Shown one piece after another: positions 34,001 through 42,095 of a stretch of DNA of 64,000 nt. The notes below the pieces were generated by a model. The model saw nothing but the letters and a program-made list of their open reading frames with translations. It was not told the origin of the DNA and made no database searches. Position numbers and translations under genes: made by a program. Location: positions 124,001-188,000 of the forward strand of contig JAJDXQ010000043.1 of assembly GCA_022823185.1 (NCBI GenBank), read 5' to 3'. This DNA is from Caldilineaceae bacterium. Lineage in GTDB: Bacteria > Chloroflexota > Anaerolineae > Caldilineales > Caldilineaceae. Positions within the stretch are counted from its first letter, which is position 1, and each line of letters opens with the position of its first letter.

Positions 34001-34732
34001 CGCAGGGCCTGCGTTTGACTGGGGCCCGGAGGTCAGGAGGAATGTGTAACTGGAGACGGCCCGTTCGAGGGTGAGGAAGAAGGCCATGATCAGGTGGGCG
34101 GACAGAAAGATGGGATTGCCTGCGTTTGCGGTGATCCGGCCATCCACGTCTTTGCCCCACGGAAGCGGGTCTTTGCCGAAGTGTTGAAAAATTCCGTAGA
34201 GGGATATCGGCAGGCTGGTCATGATGACCGTATGTTGGAGGCGGCGCAGTTGGGACGGTTGCCTCAGGTGGGCAGCTGCAAGAAGGGCGATTACCAGGTA
34301 GCTGAAGAAGGTGTAGGCGCCTTGGAGACGGTGGTAGGATCCCCACCAGCTGACGGAAGGGGAGATGCTCAGGAGTGTGCTGAGCATATAGGAAACAGCC
34401 AGCAACAGGACGGGAAGCAGGAGAGGGGCCTTCCAGAGGCGGCCCAAGGCCCAGTCTAATCCGGAATGATTGTCGTCATTCCCTGCGGGGGGGCGGCTCG
34501 CGGGTGAGGGAGGTTGCCCACCTGCCGGCAGCCAGATGCGGCCGCGATCAAGTACTTTGACCAGATAAGCCAGCAGCATCACCAGGGAGATAGACCGAAT
34601 GAGGCTGATTTTATCGGGCTCGAAGACGCGGCTGGAGTATGTGTTGAAAAAGAGGGGCGCAATGATCAGCGCGGCAAGCCAGCCAGCCTCGATGATGGAT
34701 TCGCAGTACTGCTGGATCCTGGTCTGTCTCAT
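31061..34732 (-). CDS. O-antigen ligase/polymerase family protein with C-terminal TPR repeats
   Basis: A 1,223-residue protein. The first 840 residues hold many hydrophobic segments, with the Wzy/WaaL-type central loop (RVRVLIWEGTAELI, then GPETLWMAFNRFYPPELAQ) and RAHNETWDSLAMTGILGFLA, the family signature. From about 860 the protein is soluble and built of TPR-like helices (for example YYDAALTLSPKAAHLWNEKG, then LTLGRSEEAEQSFLHSLTLD). Bacterial proteins of this layout join or polymerise lipid-linked glycans on the outer side of the membrane, and the TPR tail may bind partner proteins. It is followed by the WecA-like gene on the same strand, so both steps of a glycan pathway lie together. 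Confidence 0.9.
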   Translation of the reverse strand: MRQTRIQQYCESIIEAGWLAALIIAPLFFNTYSSRVFEPDKISLIRSISLVMLLAYLVKVLDRGRIWLPAGGQPPSPASRPPAGNDDNHSGLDWALGRLWKAPLLLPVLLLAVSYMLSTLLSISPSVSWWGSYHRLQGAYTFFSYLVIALLAAAHLRQPSQLRRLQHTVIMTSLPISLYGIFQHFGKDPLPWGKDVDGRITANAGNPIFLSAHLIMAFFLTLERAVSSYTFLLTSGPQSNAGPAPDEDAEGPTPEQSLAGVLAGGSYLFILIVQLLAIYWSQSRGPWLGLASGLYVFVLLLLTGLRPRNYRSWTAAWVGLGIAGFILLILLNTTALGNALRPVPTWGRLTTMLDSATGTGRVRVLIWEGTAELISPNPPLTLPDGSKDPVNALRPLIGYGPETLWMAFNRFYPPELAQWESRSASPDRAHNETWDSLAMTGILGFLANSLLFLSIFFWALRWLGLIRSRRDVALFASMVIGCGLLLSLLFQLRGVSVGFLGVNWPTGLVLGLIAYVTLAVFLLPESTTSPAQRRRQLLLVAAFSAIIAHFVEIHFGIAVAATRIYFWVFAALMLGVGMNWLTPEPFAAGAAVPDRETQGGAGASNAGSRRASSRAKGARGRRRSIPAVTSWRTRLPATFPTDILILFTLAFLYTVNFRGLSNPLSVLFLGLGGASQNANGAGTSDILWLVLFTWLIATGLGAATALIRLPTLQPAARSTATRSQAAGRNVSSGSSRELGMLVQVASAAGLYGLVLFAAWLIYGVIHASRLLPGARSGSVAEQLDQIAGHYGLFAWLVVSWCLLTGLVLALRAPAPARQTWLGRGVATVGAAAVFAVFGFFIIGNVNIAQVRADVFYKQGQTFDAAARWVQSADLYRRALAVRPTEDHYMLYLGRSLLESAAQAPPEGSLPLPAEPSIDDILNLSTENIELLGQNDVWQAARTVLLRAQEVNPLNTDHTANLARLYRYQSQLTNDNDERNQALETSLEYYDAALTLSPKAAHLWNEKGQIQLTLGRSEEAEQSFLHSLTLDDRFENTYLLLAEVHRQNSQPENMIRILDQGLEKLPDSLQLLNHKGSALSQAGDLEGALETITRVYNRSPEDLDSIRNLIILTRLLDRNDEALQWADLAKGLIETGRGGQEEAVSIYRMLVEINLDLGRLPESVDFLHRLMDLAPNDFRYPFQLAQIHLQLGNSQFARQFGENALALAPDSDKPPIQSFVDSIE

Positions 34733-34881
34733 TCGTGAATCCAGACTGTCAGGCGTGATGTTGCAGGAACAGAAAGCCTGGTTTCGACTGCACGGGCCCT
34801 GTCGATCGCTTTAGGAAAGGATGGCTCGGTCGTTTGCGTCATTTGGATCTGGTAAGGGAGCCTGAGGTCCGAAGGCCGCTT

Positions 34882-37263
34882 CTATTGCTGTCGACGACTG
34901 TGACTCCAGGCCTGCTCCAAGGCTGTGAAGGCCAGCGCGGGTTGATTGGGGTTGGTCTCGTGGCGGCTACCGGTATTGTAGGTGAGGATCAGCTCCTGGC
35001 GGGCGCGGGTGATCCCGACATAGAGAAGGCGGAGTCGCTCGGCTGCCAGTTCCTTGCGGGCGGACCGGGAGGCTGAGCCAGGCAGGTATTCATCCAGGGT
35101 CCCCATGTGCAGGTGTTCGATCTGTTCCTGCGCTTCCTCGGTCAGATTGAGGTAGTCACGGACGAACCAGCGTTCACCGCGGTAGTCGCTATCATCGCCG
35201 CCGCTGGGGAAACTGTAATCGCTGACCGACGCGAGGTGGACGCGGTCCCACTCCAGACCTTTGGCGGTGTGCATGGTTGCGACGGTTACTTTGCCCGCTG
35301 GGGGTTCGAAGCCGCGAGTCTCGTCGCTGAAGCCGAGAAGCCGTCTTCGGCGGGACGCGATTTCTTCCAGCTCCCTGGTCAACTCGGGCAGACGCAGATT
35401 GGGGCGCTCGGCGGCCCTTTGGGCCAGCACGATGGCTGCGCTGTGCGCCAAGGCCAGGTCGGAATCTTCAGTGAAAAGATCTTGTCCCAAAGTAAGGATG
35501 AGCTCATCTACCGGCAGGGCGGCGGCGCCGCACCAGCGTTGAAGGTCCTGGCGGAACCGGTCGACCACTGAGGGAAAGAGTTCGTAGTCGTCCAGCCAGG
35601 CGATCTCTTTGCGCCAGTCATCGCCGGCGGCGGGATAGACAAAGCGTTCGGGCAGCCGCAGCCGGCCGAGGGCGTTGCTGAAGAGCGCAACCGGTTTCGG
35701 CAACTGTTCCTTTTGACTGTCTGCGTGCTGGTCAGAGGAGGCGGCAAACCAGGCAGGAAGGCAGGCGTCAAGGGCTTCTGGGCCGGACGCGGGACCACCC
35801 TCGGCGTTGGGTCCTGGTGCCGCAATCTCGAGCAGGCGCTTGCGCCCGAGGCGGGGCCACCATACACCTGACCAGAACGAATTGAGATGGGATGGATTGG
35901 ACGGCTGGCCGATGAAACGCATCGAATTAATCAAAGTGTCCACGGCGGCGCGGGTCGCGCTGGTAGACTGGAGGAGCGTGTCGTCGAATGGCAAGGAGGC
36001 CTTTTCGAGGGCTCGACCGAAGTCGGCGCCGCGCCGGTTGTCGGGTACGAGCACGGCCACAGTCTGCTTGGGATGCTTGGCAAGCCAGCGGTCCAGGCTT
36101 GTAACGAGCGTGTTGATCTCCTGGGCAGGCGAAAGCGGCCTGTCGTAGAAAAACACAGCCGGTTCCCCCGGCGCGGGGTTGGGCTGCGGGTCACCAGGCT
36201 CAGTGGGCTCGATGAGAGGAGGGGAAAGGGCCTCTTCCTGTGGCAAGACCGGATGTGAATTGCGGCTCCATTTGATAAACAGGTTGGCCAGTTCCATGAT
36301 CGGGAAGGAGCAGCGTCCGGAGTTGGGAAGCGGAAGATCATGGACATCTTCGCTACCAACGAAGTCGCGCAGGAATTTGGGATCGGCGCTGGTGAAAGTG
36401 GTATGGATGGCCTGGTTGGGATCTCCCACGCGAACCCAGTTGCCATGGGCGGCAGAGAGGAGGGTCAGCATCTGCTCCTGCAGGGCGCTACTGTCCTGGG
36501 CCTCATCTTCCAGCACGTAGGGCCAGCGGATTTGCAGGCGTGCGAGGAGGTTTTCGTCAGTTTCGAGCGCCTGGAGGGCGAGGAGAATGAGGTCGTCGAA
36601 GTCGACGCCGCCGCGCACACTCAGCCCGCGCTGGTAGTCCATATGGATTTGCAGGGCAAAGGAAAGCAAAGGCCAGGCGCCGGCCTGATGCGCGAGCGTC
36701 TTATCAAGCGCTACGGGGTCAGCTCGAAGCTCTTTGATGCGCCGGATGGCTGCGTCGGCGATCTCCTGCCCGGTGTCGGGTAGGTGGCGGGTCAGGCGGC
36801 CTGGCTGACTGAGGAATTCGGGCTTGATAAAGCCTCCCAGAAAGTCGGGATTCGACTGCAGGTAGTTGTTGACGGCTTGGCGCTTGATGTCCTGGCTTGT
36901 ACGATCGTCGATGATCTCGAAATCTTCGCTGAGGCCGACGAGTCCGGGCCGTTCGCGCACGATGTCATGGGCCAGGCTGTGGAGGGTGCGGACGCGGTAG
37001 CCGCTGGGCAGCATGCGGCGGCTCTGGATGAACTGGCTGATGCTGTAGCGGAAGTTTTCCGCCGCGGCGTTGGTGAGGGTAACGACCAGTACTTCGCGGT
37101 CGTCGACAGGTCCGGATGCTGCCAGTTTTTGGACCAGTCGAGCCGCGAGACGGCTCAGGGTGAAAGTCTTGCCGCTGCCGGGCACAGCGCTGATGCCGAG
37201 GCGGCCTCCGTCATACTTGAGGATTTCCTCTTGCGCCGGGCGCAGTTTCTGTGTAGCGGCCAT
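34882..37263 (-). CDS. UvrD/PcrA-family ATP-dependent helicase
   Basis: A 793-residue superfamily 1 helicase. The Q-motif LRPAQEEIL and Walker A AVPGSGKT (residues 26-33) open the protein. Motif Ia is VTLTNAAAENF, Walker B is LEDEAQDSS, motif III is VRVGDPNQAIH, motif V is TMHTAKGLEWDRVHL and motif VI is RLLYVGITRARQEL. UvrD-type enzymes unwind DNA 3' to 5' in repair and replication restart. Compared with classical PcrA, it has a divergent central 2B-like region and lacks a long C-terminal tail. It stands 149 bases upstream of the O-antigen ligase gene in the same direction; this may be chance. Confidence 0.93.
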   Translation of the reverse strand: MAATQKLRPAQEEILKYDGGRLGISAVPGSGKTFTLSRLAARLVQKLAASGPVDDREVLVVTLTNAAAENFRYSISQFIQSRRMLPSGYRVRTLHSLAHDIVRERPGLVGLSEDFEIIDDRTSQDIKRQAVNNYLQSNPDFLGGFIKPEFLSQPGRLTRHLPDTGQEIADAAIRRIKELRADPVALDKTLAHQAGAWPLLSFALQIHMDYQRGLSVRGGVDFDDLILLALQALETDENLLARLQIRWPYVLEDEAQDSSALQEQMLTLLSAAHGNWVRVGDPNQAIHTTFTSADPKFLRDFVGSEDVHDLPLPNSGRCSFPIMELANLFIKWSRNSHPVLPQEEALSPPLIEPTEPGDPQPNPAPGEPAVFFYDRPLSPAQEINTLVTSLDRWLAKHPKQTVAVLVPDNRRGADFGRALEKASLPFDDTLLQSTSATRAAVDTLINSMRFIGQPSNPSHLNSFWSGVWWPRLGRKRLLEIAAPGPNAEGGPASGPEALDACLPAWFAASSDQHADSQKEQLPKPVALFSNALGRLRLPERFVYPAAGDDWRKEIAWLDDYELFPSVVDRFRQDLQRWCGAAALPVDELILTLGQDLFTEDSDLALAHSAAIVLAQRAAERPNLRLPELTRELEEIASRRRRLLGFSDETRGFEPPAGKVTVATMHTAKGLEWDRVHLASVSDYSFPSGGDDSDYRGERWFVRDYLNLTEEAQEQIEHLHMGTLDEYLPGSASRSARKELAAERLRLLYVGITRARQELILTYNTGSRHETNPNQPALAFTALEQAWSHSRRQQ

Positions 37264-37379
37264 GGATGTGTTGCGGGATGCCTGGCAGATTCAGGTGGGG
37301 CGGCTGGGTACGCGGGTAGGCCTGGTAGCGGTAAATGGCTGCGAGGGGAACAGGCGTGGAGTGGGGGCGCACGCGGGGC

Positions 37380-37670
37380 TCAGGCCAGTGTTCCCAGCAC
37401 TCTCAGGACGCCAACGAATTTGCCCTTCGCGTCGAGGCTGGCGTGCGTAATCAGTGCGGGAGCAGAACGGCCGTCCTCCAACTTCACTGTCATTTTGCGA
37501 TCGCGGTGAAGTTCGACCATCATCTCTGTCGCGTTCAGGTTTGCGGTCTGGTAGTAGATTCGGATCCGATCGCTTTCGGGGTGATTGTCGCTGCCGAATT
37601 CCACAATTTTCACGTCATCCAGCACGGCAACCGGTTCGGACAGTGGGTCGAGATATAGCATCGCTTTCAT
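37380..37670 (-). CDS. Small hypothetical protein
   Basis: A 96-residue protein starting MKAMLYLDPLSEPVAVLDDV. The composition is that of a real soluble beta-rich protein: alternating strands such as RIRIYYQTANLNATEMMVEL and MTVKLEDG, and no Arg/Pro shadow bias. GGAAGG lies upstream of the ATG. I do not recognise a family. It precedes the helicase gene by about 115 bases on the same strand and could be transcribed with it. Confidence 0.65.
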   Translation of the reverse strand: MKAMLYLDPLSEPVAVLDDVKIVEFGSDNHPESDRIRIYYQTANLNATEMMVELHRDRKMTVKLEDGRSAPALITHASLDAKGKFVGVLRVLGTLA

Positions 37671-38273
37671 GCAAGGCCTTCCGCGTATTAGGGTCGAATC
37701 AGTCCGGGCAGTTCAGCTTGCGCACGTCCTTTGGCGGACATCCTGAAGTTTGTGGCGGCCGTCAGGTGGACAGTGCCTGTCAAACAGAATTACGGAACGC
37801 TCGTACGGGCGGCAAGCTCCGGTCATTGTAGCAGAACGGAGGTTGTGCGAGCAAACCGGCACGGGTTTTGGGGCGCGGTGGTCCGGACGGGGGCTGGGGG
37901 ATGTGTTGTTGTCTGGACGGGGATTTGGGGGATGGGATTTGATTTGTGGTCCAGCGGCGGGGGGACTGCGGGGGAAGGGCGAGGGGCACTGCGGGGGAAC
38001 TGCGAGGGAAGGGCGCGAAGGACGTGTTGGCGTTTCTGATTGAAGGAAGGTGTCTGTGCGAAGGCGCCGGGGCGCCCACAAGGGGCCTCCGTACCAGGGG
38101 GGGGCGGGGCGGTGATGCGCCGCGGGGCCGGCATACGAGGGAGCGAGGAGGAGGGCGCCCACAAGGGGCGCCTCTACAGGGGGTGGCGGGGCGGGTAAGT
38201 GCCGCTGGGCGGGCGTTCGGGGCGTGACGGCGTGTCGTTGGGGGTCGGCGGGAGAGGAAAGTGATAGGTGGGC
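37671..38273. other. Repeat-rich intergenic region
   Basis: No gene. From 37860 the plus strand is strongly G-rich, with several runs of five to seven Gs and repeated GACTGCGGGGGAA-like units. The reverse complement of the repeat at 3033 lies near 37905-37935. One short and one full copy of the dispersed palindromic element follow at 38061-38100 and 38114-38184. Reading frames that cross it (including the upstream part of a long reverse ORF at 37780-38826) are artefacts. Confidence 0.65.
38061..38184 (+). repeat. Dispersed palindromic element, partial and full copy in tandem
   Basis: A short copy (GGCGCCCACAAGGGGCCTCC, 38070-38091) is followed at 38114 by a full copy that runs from GATGCGCCGCGGGG through CATACGAGGGAGCGAG to GCGCCCACAAGGGGCGCC and CTACAGGGGGT. 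The GGGCGCC...GGCGCC arms can form a hairpin. The copy at 1758-1824 matches it block by block. Confidence 0.7.
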
Positions 38274-39950
38274 TTACTGGGGCGGCATCCAGGCCCTGGG
38301 AGCGATGCCTTCGACGTGCGTTTTGACGTCGACGACGGCAGGCCGCCCGGAGGAGAAGGCGCGGTCCAGTGCACCAGCGAGCTCGTCCGGCGCGTGAACG
38401 GTGATGCCGAGAGCGCCGAACGACTCGGCGATGGCGGCAAAATCGGCATCGTCGAAGAGCCAGAGCTCGTCGGAGCCGGTTGTCCGTCCACCGTAGGTCT
38501 GCTCGACCCCTTGCTGTTCCTGGTTGAGGGAGTGGTTGTTGTTGACCACGGTTACGGTGTTGATGCCGCAGCGGACGGCAGTTTCGAGTTCGGCAATGTG
38601 GTACCAGATGCCGCCATCGCCTGTGAAGCAGAGAACGGGGCGGTCGGGCTGGGCGCACTTGGCGCCCATGGCTGCAGGGAGGCCCCACCCGAGCGAGCCT
38701 GAACAGCGAATGTAGCTTTGATCGGCGTGCTTCAGGTCGATCATGGTACCGGTCCAGATTCCGGCGTGGCCGGTGTCTGAGACGAGGATTGAATCGGACG
38801 GCAGGTAGTTGGTCAGTTCGCGGCAAAGGCGTTCAGGGCGCATGGGGCGCGCGTCGGAGTCCACAAACTGCGCGACATCATCCTGCCACTCTTTAGCCAG
38901 TTGCTGAACACGGGCGACCCAGGGGCGGTCGGGGTCGCCTGGGGCTGCGCGGTCGACCATGAGGCGGAGGCTGCTCTTGACATCTCCCTGCAGGCCAACC
39001 TGGACGGGATAGTTGCGGCCAATCTCTTCCGGGTTTATGTCCAACTGGATGATCGGCGTGCCCTGGGGGGGAATCTGGTAAGAGTTGGTCACCTGGCCGC
39101 CGGTGTGGCTGCCGATAAAGAAGACGAGGTCGGCTTCGCAGAGAGTCTTGTTTGCGGAGGCGCGGGAGTAGGAGCCGGGGACGCCGACGGCAAGCCTGTG
39201 CTCGGCGGGGAACATGGCCTTGGCGTTGAGAGAGGTTGCGACAGGGACGGCGAGCTTTTCTGCCAGCTCGATCAGTTCGTTGCGTGCGTCGGAGGCCGCG
39301 ACGCCGCCGCCGGCGACGATGACAGGCCGCTCCGCCGCAGCCAGGAGCCGGAGGGCCTGGTCGATTTTGGGCAGCTCGGCCTGGGGCCGGAAAGGGGGCA
39401 GTTGAGCAAAGTCGTCTTCAACGATGACTTCCAGATCTGCCTCCTGTTCCACCACTCCCTGACCGGCGATGCCCTCCAAATCCAGATGGGTTGGGCCGGG
39501 GGTCCCTGTCGCGGCGGCGCGGAAGGCCTGGCGGAGGTAGACAGGCAGGTGGCCGGGCGCGGGGACGTATGCGCTGTACTTGGTTACGGAGGAAAACGGA
39601 TTGACGTGGTCGACTTCCTGGTATGCGTTCCGCTGTTGATTGATGAGGAGCTCCCTACCTGTCAGGGCAACGACGGGGGAACAGGAGAGGTAAGCATCCT
39701 GCAGCCCGGCCGCCAGATTGACGGCGCCGACGGATTGGGCCATGCAAAGGCCTGGGCCGCGTCGGATTCGGGCGTAGGCGTCGGCCATGTAGGCGGCGGC
39801 CTTTTCGCCGTGGGTCTGAACGCGCTTGATACCCAGTTTCTCCATCTCCATCAATGCCCGGGGCCCGATATAGGGCATGAAGAAAACATGGGTGATTCCG
39901 TAGCCGTGGACTGTTTCGGCGATAAACCGGCCTCCGGTCATGCTAGGCAT
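38274..39950 (-). CDS. Thiamine diphosphate-dependent enzyme, acetolactate synthase-like
   Basis: A 558-residue enzyme of the acetohydroxyacid synthase/pyruvate oxidase/benzoylformate decarboxylase family. The catalytic Glu49 lies in THGEKAAAYMADAYAR (N-terminal PYR domain). The central domain has ERPVIVAGGGVAASDARNEL, and the C-terminal PP domain has CFTGDGGIWYHIAELETAV with the closing NNNHSLN, the ThDP/Mg site. The substrate is not fixed by these motifs and no small regulatory subunit is adjacent, so a catabolic 2-keto acid enzyme is as likely as a true acetolactate synthase. The ATG at 39950 is preceded by AGGAGG at a good distance; a longer reading from 40262 runs through repeat DNA and was not used. 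Confidence 0.88.
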   Translation of the reverse strand: MPSMTGGRFIAETVHGYGITHVFFMPYIGPRALMEMEKLGIKRVQTHGEKAAAYMADAYARIRRGPGLCMAQSVGAVNLAAGLQDAYLSCSPVVALTGRELLINQQRNAYQEVDHVNPFSSVTKYSAYVPAPGHLPVYLRQAFRAAATGTPGPTHLDLEGIAGQGVVEQEADLEVIVEDDFAQLPPFRPQAELPKIDQALRLLAAAERPVIVAGGGVAASDARNELIELAEKLAVPVATSLNAKAMFPAEHRLAVGVPGSYSRASANKTLCEADLVFFIGSHTGGQVTNSYQIPPQGTPIIQLDINPEEIGRNYPVQVGLQGDVKSSLRLMVDRAAPGDPDRPWVARVQQLAKEWQDDVAQFVDSDARPMRPERLCRELTNYLPSDSILVSDTGHAGIWTGTMIDLKHADQSYIRCSGSLGWGLPAAMGAKCAQPDRPVLCFTGDGGIWYHIAELETAVRCGINTVTVVNNNHSLNQEQQGVEQTYGGRTTGSDELWLFDDADFAAIAESFGALGITVHAPDELAGALDRAFSSGRPAVVDVKTHVEGIAPRAWMPPQ

Positions 39951-40822
39951 AGGAAGCCCTCCTGATGGGCGCTTTGATTGTGTGAGCAGGTGGTTGGATG
40001 GGATTGCTCTATTGATAGCATCAGTTGGGCAACTTTGCAATGTGGGGAACTGCGGGAAAGGCGGGGGAACGGCGGGGAAACTACCGCTGTCGGTGGTCAG
40101 TGTTGGGGCGGCGCATTTGGCGCGGGAGGGAGGAGGGCATGCGGGGAGGGTGGACGCGGCGAGGCGAACAGAAGGGGGATCGATCGGGAGGGCGTCCGCC
40201 AGGGGCGCCCCTGCAGGGGGGCGCAAAGGGGGTACAAACACGACGGGAGGGCTAGCAACCAAGGGGTAGGTTGATGCGGCGGCGCGCTTCGCGCTGCATA
40301 GGGGAAGTTAGGCTGGACCTTGCAATTCGCTTCTCTTGGTGCTTCCCAGTCTTGGCTGGACTTGAGCGCAGATTCGGGATTGAGGGGGCCTGTCATTCGT
40401 GCTATGATTTCGGGAGGATTGCTGTTTCGATGCCAAGCAATTGGCATTGGACTGTGATGCCGGTTGTGGCCGCAGTCCGTCGTTGACAGTGGGGGTTGCA
40501 ATCTGATGGTGGGAACCACAGTAGTATGAACTGCAGTAGTCAGTGGTCAGTAACTGCCGCGGTCAGTGGTGAGAGAGCGTTGGGACGGGGGAACTGAAGA
40601 TTGGGGATGGGGCGAGGCTCCATCATTTAGGCGTTGTGGCTGAGCGGGCTCGTGTCAAGTTGGCTGGCCGACCTTAGAGGATGGCGGCGCGCTGGCGGCA
40701 GAGGAGGTGGTGGCAGGACTGGCGGGCCGGCGCTGGCGGAGGCTGGCATGGCAGGGTTGATAGACAGTTGGCCTGGTATTTGCAGATTTGGAACGAGAAC
40801 TGAAGACCGAAAGGAAGTCGAC
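39951..40822. other. Divergent repeat-rich intergenic region
   Basis: 870 bases between the ThDP enzyme (-) and the oxidoreductase (+). It holds a G-rich stretch with GGGGAACTGCGGG-type units, a relaxed copy of the dispersed element (40140-40230), and CAGTGGTCAGT motifs near 40090-40100, 40530-40545 and 40560-40572. ORFs here have no motifs. Promoters for both genes must lie inside it, but no strong consensus box stood out. Confidence 0.6.
40140..40230 (+). repeat. Dispersed palindromic element, relaxed copy
   Basis: The segment GGGAGGGCGTCCGCCAGGGG is followed by CGCCCCTGCAGGGGGGCG. It shares the order of arms with the copies at 1758, 38114 and 51470 but is more diverged in the left half. 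The plus-strand orientation is the same as in the other copies. Confidence 0.5.
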
Positions 40823-41884
40823 GTGTCGAAAATCTTGAAGGTAGGGGTCGTGGGGGTGGGCGGCATCGCCAAGACGCATATGCCGGGCTGGGCGGCATCG
40901 GAGCATGCGGAGGTGGTGGCAGGCAGCGATATTTCAGCGGAGGCGCTGGAAAACTGGGGCGCGGTCTATGGGGTGACGAAGTTGGCGAGCGACCCGGCGG
41001 AACTGTTTCGCGATCCGGACATTGACATAATCGATGTTTGCACGCCCAACCGGTATCATGCGCCGATTTCAATCGCGGCCCTGGACGCGGGCAAGCATGT
41101 GTTGTGCGAGAAGCCGCTGGCGCCGACCCCGGAGGAGATCGAGGCGATGATCGCGGCGCGTGATCGGACGGGCAAGCTGCTGATGACGGCGCAGCATTTT
41201 CGCTTCAGGGGAGATTCCCAGGCGCTGAAGGCCGAAGCGGCGGCGGGGGCGCTGGGGGAGGTCTACCACGCCCGCAGCTGGATGTTGCGCCGGGGCTGGC
41301 TGCCGGTCCGGCCCGGCTTCATTTACAAGAAGCACAGCGGCGGGGGCCCTACAATTGACGTGGGCGTGCATATTCTGGATTTGACGCTATGGCTGATGGG
41401 CAACCCGCAGCCGGTGGCGGTGTCCGGGGTGGCCAAGGCTCCGCTGGCGCTGCGAGAAGGGGCGTTCAGCCAGTGGCGACTGGATCCGATACCGCAGGAT
41501 ATGGATGTGGAGGATTTCGCGGCGGCGTTTGTGCGCTTTGAAAATGGGGCGACTCTTGTGTTAGAGACCAGCTGGCTGTTGCATCATGATACGCCAGGGG
41601 AGGATACCCAGATCTGGCTCTACGGCACCGAGGGCGGTTGTCACTGGCCGTCTACAAAGATCCTCGAAACGAACTACGAGACCAGGCAGTTTTCCAATCG
41701 ATTCCTGCAGCTGACGCAGGATAAGATGGAGCCGCACGCTTTGGAGTGCGTTGCGTTTGCCAAGGCGATCACGGAGGGCGCGCCGTCGCCCGTGCCGGCG
41801 GAGGAGTCTCTGCAAGTGCAGCAGATTCTGGACGGAATCTACCGCAGTGAACGGGAGGGCGGGGAAGTTCGCGTCGGGCCGTAA
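40823..41884 (+). CDS. Gfo/Idh/MocA-family oxidoreductase
   Basis: A 353-residue NAD(P)-dependent sugar or cyclitol dehydrogenase-like protein. The N-terminal Rossmann motif is GVVGVGGIAKTHMPGW (residues 8-23), CEKPLAPTPEEIEAMI carries the EKP signature, and GGGPTIDVGVHILDLTLWLM has the conserved Asp-x3-His. GTG 40823 is the likely start: AAAGGAAG lies six bases upstream and the fold begins six residues later. An ATG at 40634 would add 63 residues of noncoding-like sequence. The substrate cannot be told. It diverges from the ThDP enzyme gene, and both could serve carbohydrate use, but this is only proximity. Confidence 0.9.
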   Translation: MSKILKVGVVGVGGIAKTHMPGWAASEHAEVVAGSDISAEALENWGAVYGVTKLASDPAELFRDPDIDIIDVCTPNRYHAPISIAALDAGKHVLCEKPLAPTPEEIEAMIAARDRTGKLLMTAQHFRFRGDSQALKAEAAAGALGEVYHARSWMLRRGWLPVRPGFIYKKHSGGGPTIDVGVHILDLTLWLMGNPQPVAVSGVAKAPLALREGAFSQWRLDPIPQDMDVEDFAAAFVRFENGATLVLETSWLLHHDTPGEDTQIWLYGTEGGCHWPSTKILETNYETRQFSNRFLQLTQDKMEPHALECVAFAKAITEGAPSPVPAEESLQVQQILDGIYRSEREGGEVRVGP

Positions 41885-42095
41885 GCGCCGAACGAAGGTA
41901 GCGCTCGAGAGGCGGCCATACAGGCCGACCCTTTGGCCGACCGATTTGGGAACATCGCTTGCGTCTGGGGCTTGTTATCTGCCAGACCTGATGGGGCGGA
42001 AACTTTGCGGGTAGGCCTGCGTAGTGCTTACTGGAGAGTGTATCGCGGCGCGACGACTGAGGGTCTGCCGCCAGCCAGTACGCAAGGAGCCAGCA

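Noticed and set aside
37780..38826. 348-residue reverse ORF rich in Arg, Pro and Ser
   Set aside because: It covers the G-run repeat region and part of the ThDP gene in another frame, with no domain.
39951..40262. N-terminal extension of the ThDP enzyme
   Set aside because: The extension is Pro/Ala/Arg-rich, runs through repeat DNA, and the ATG at 39950 has a strong AGGAGG upstream.
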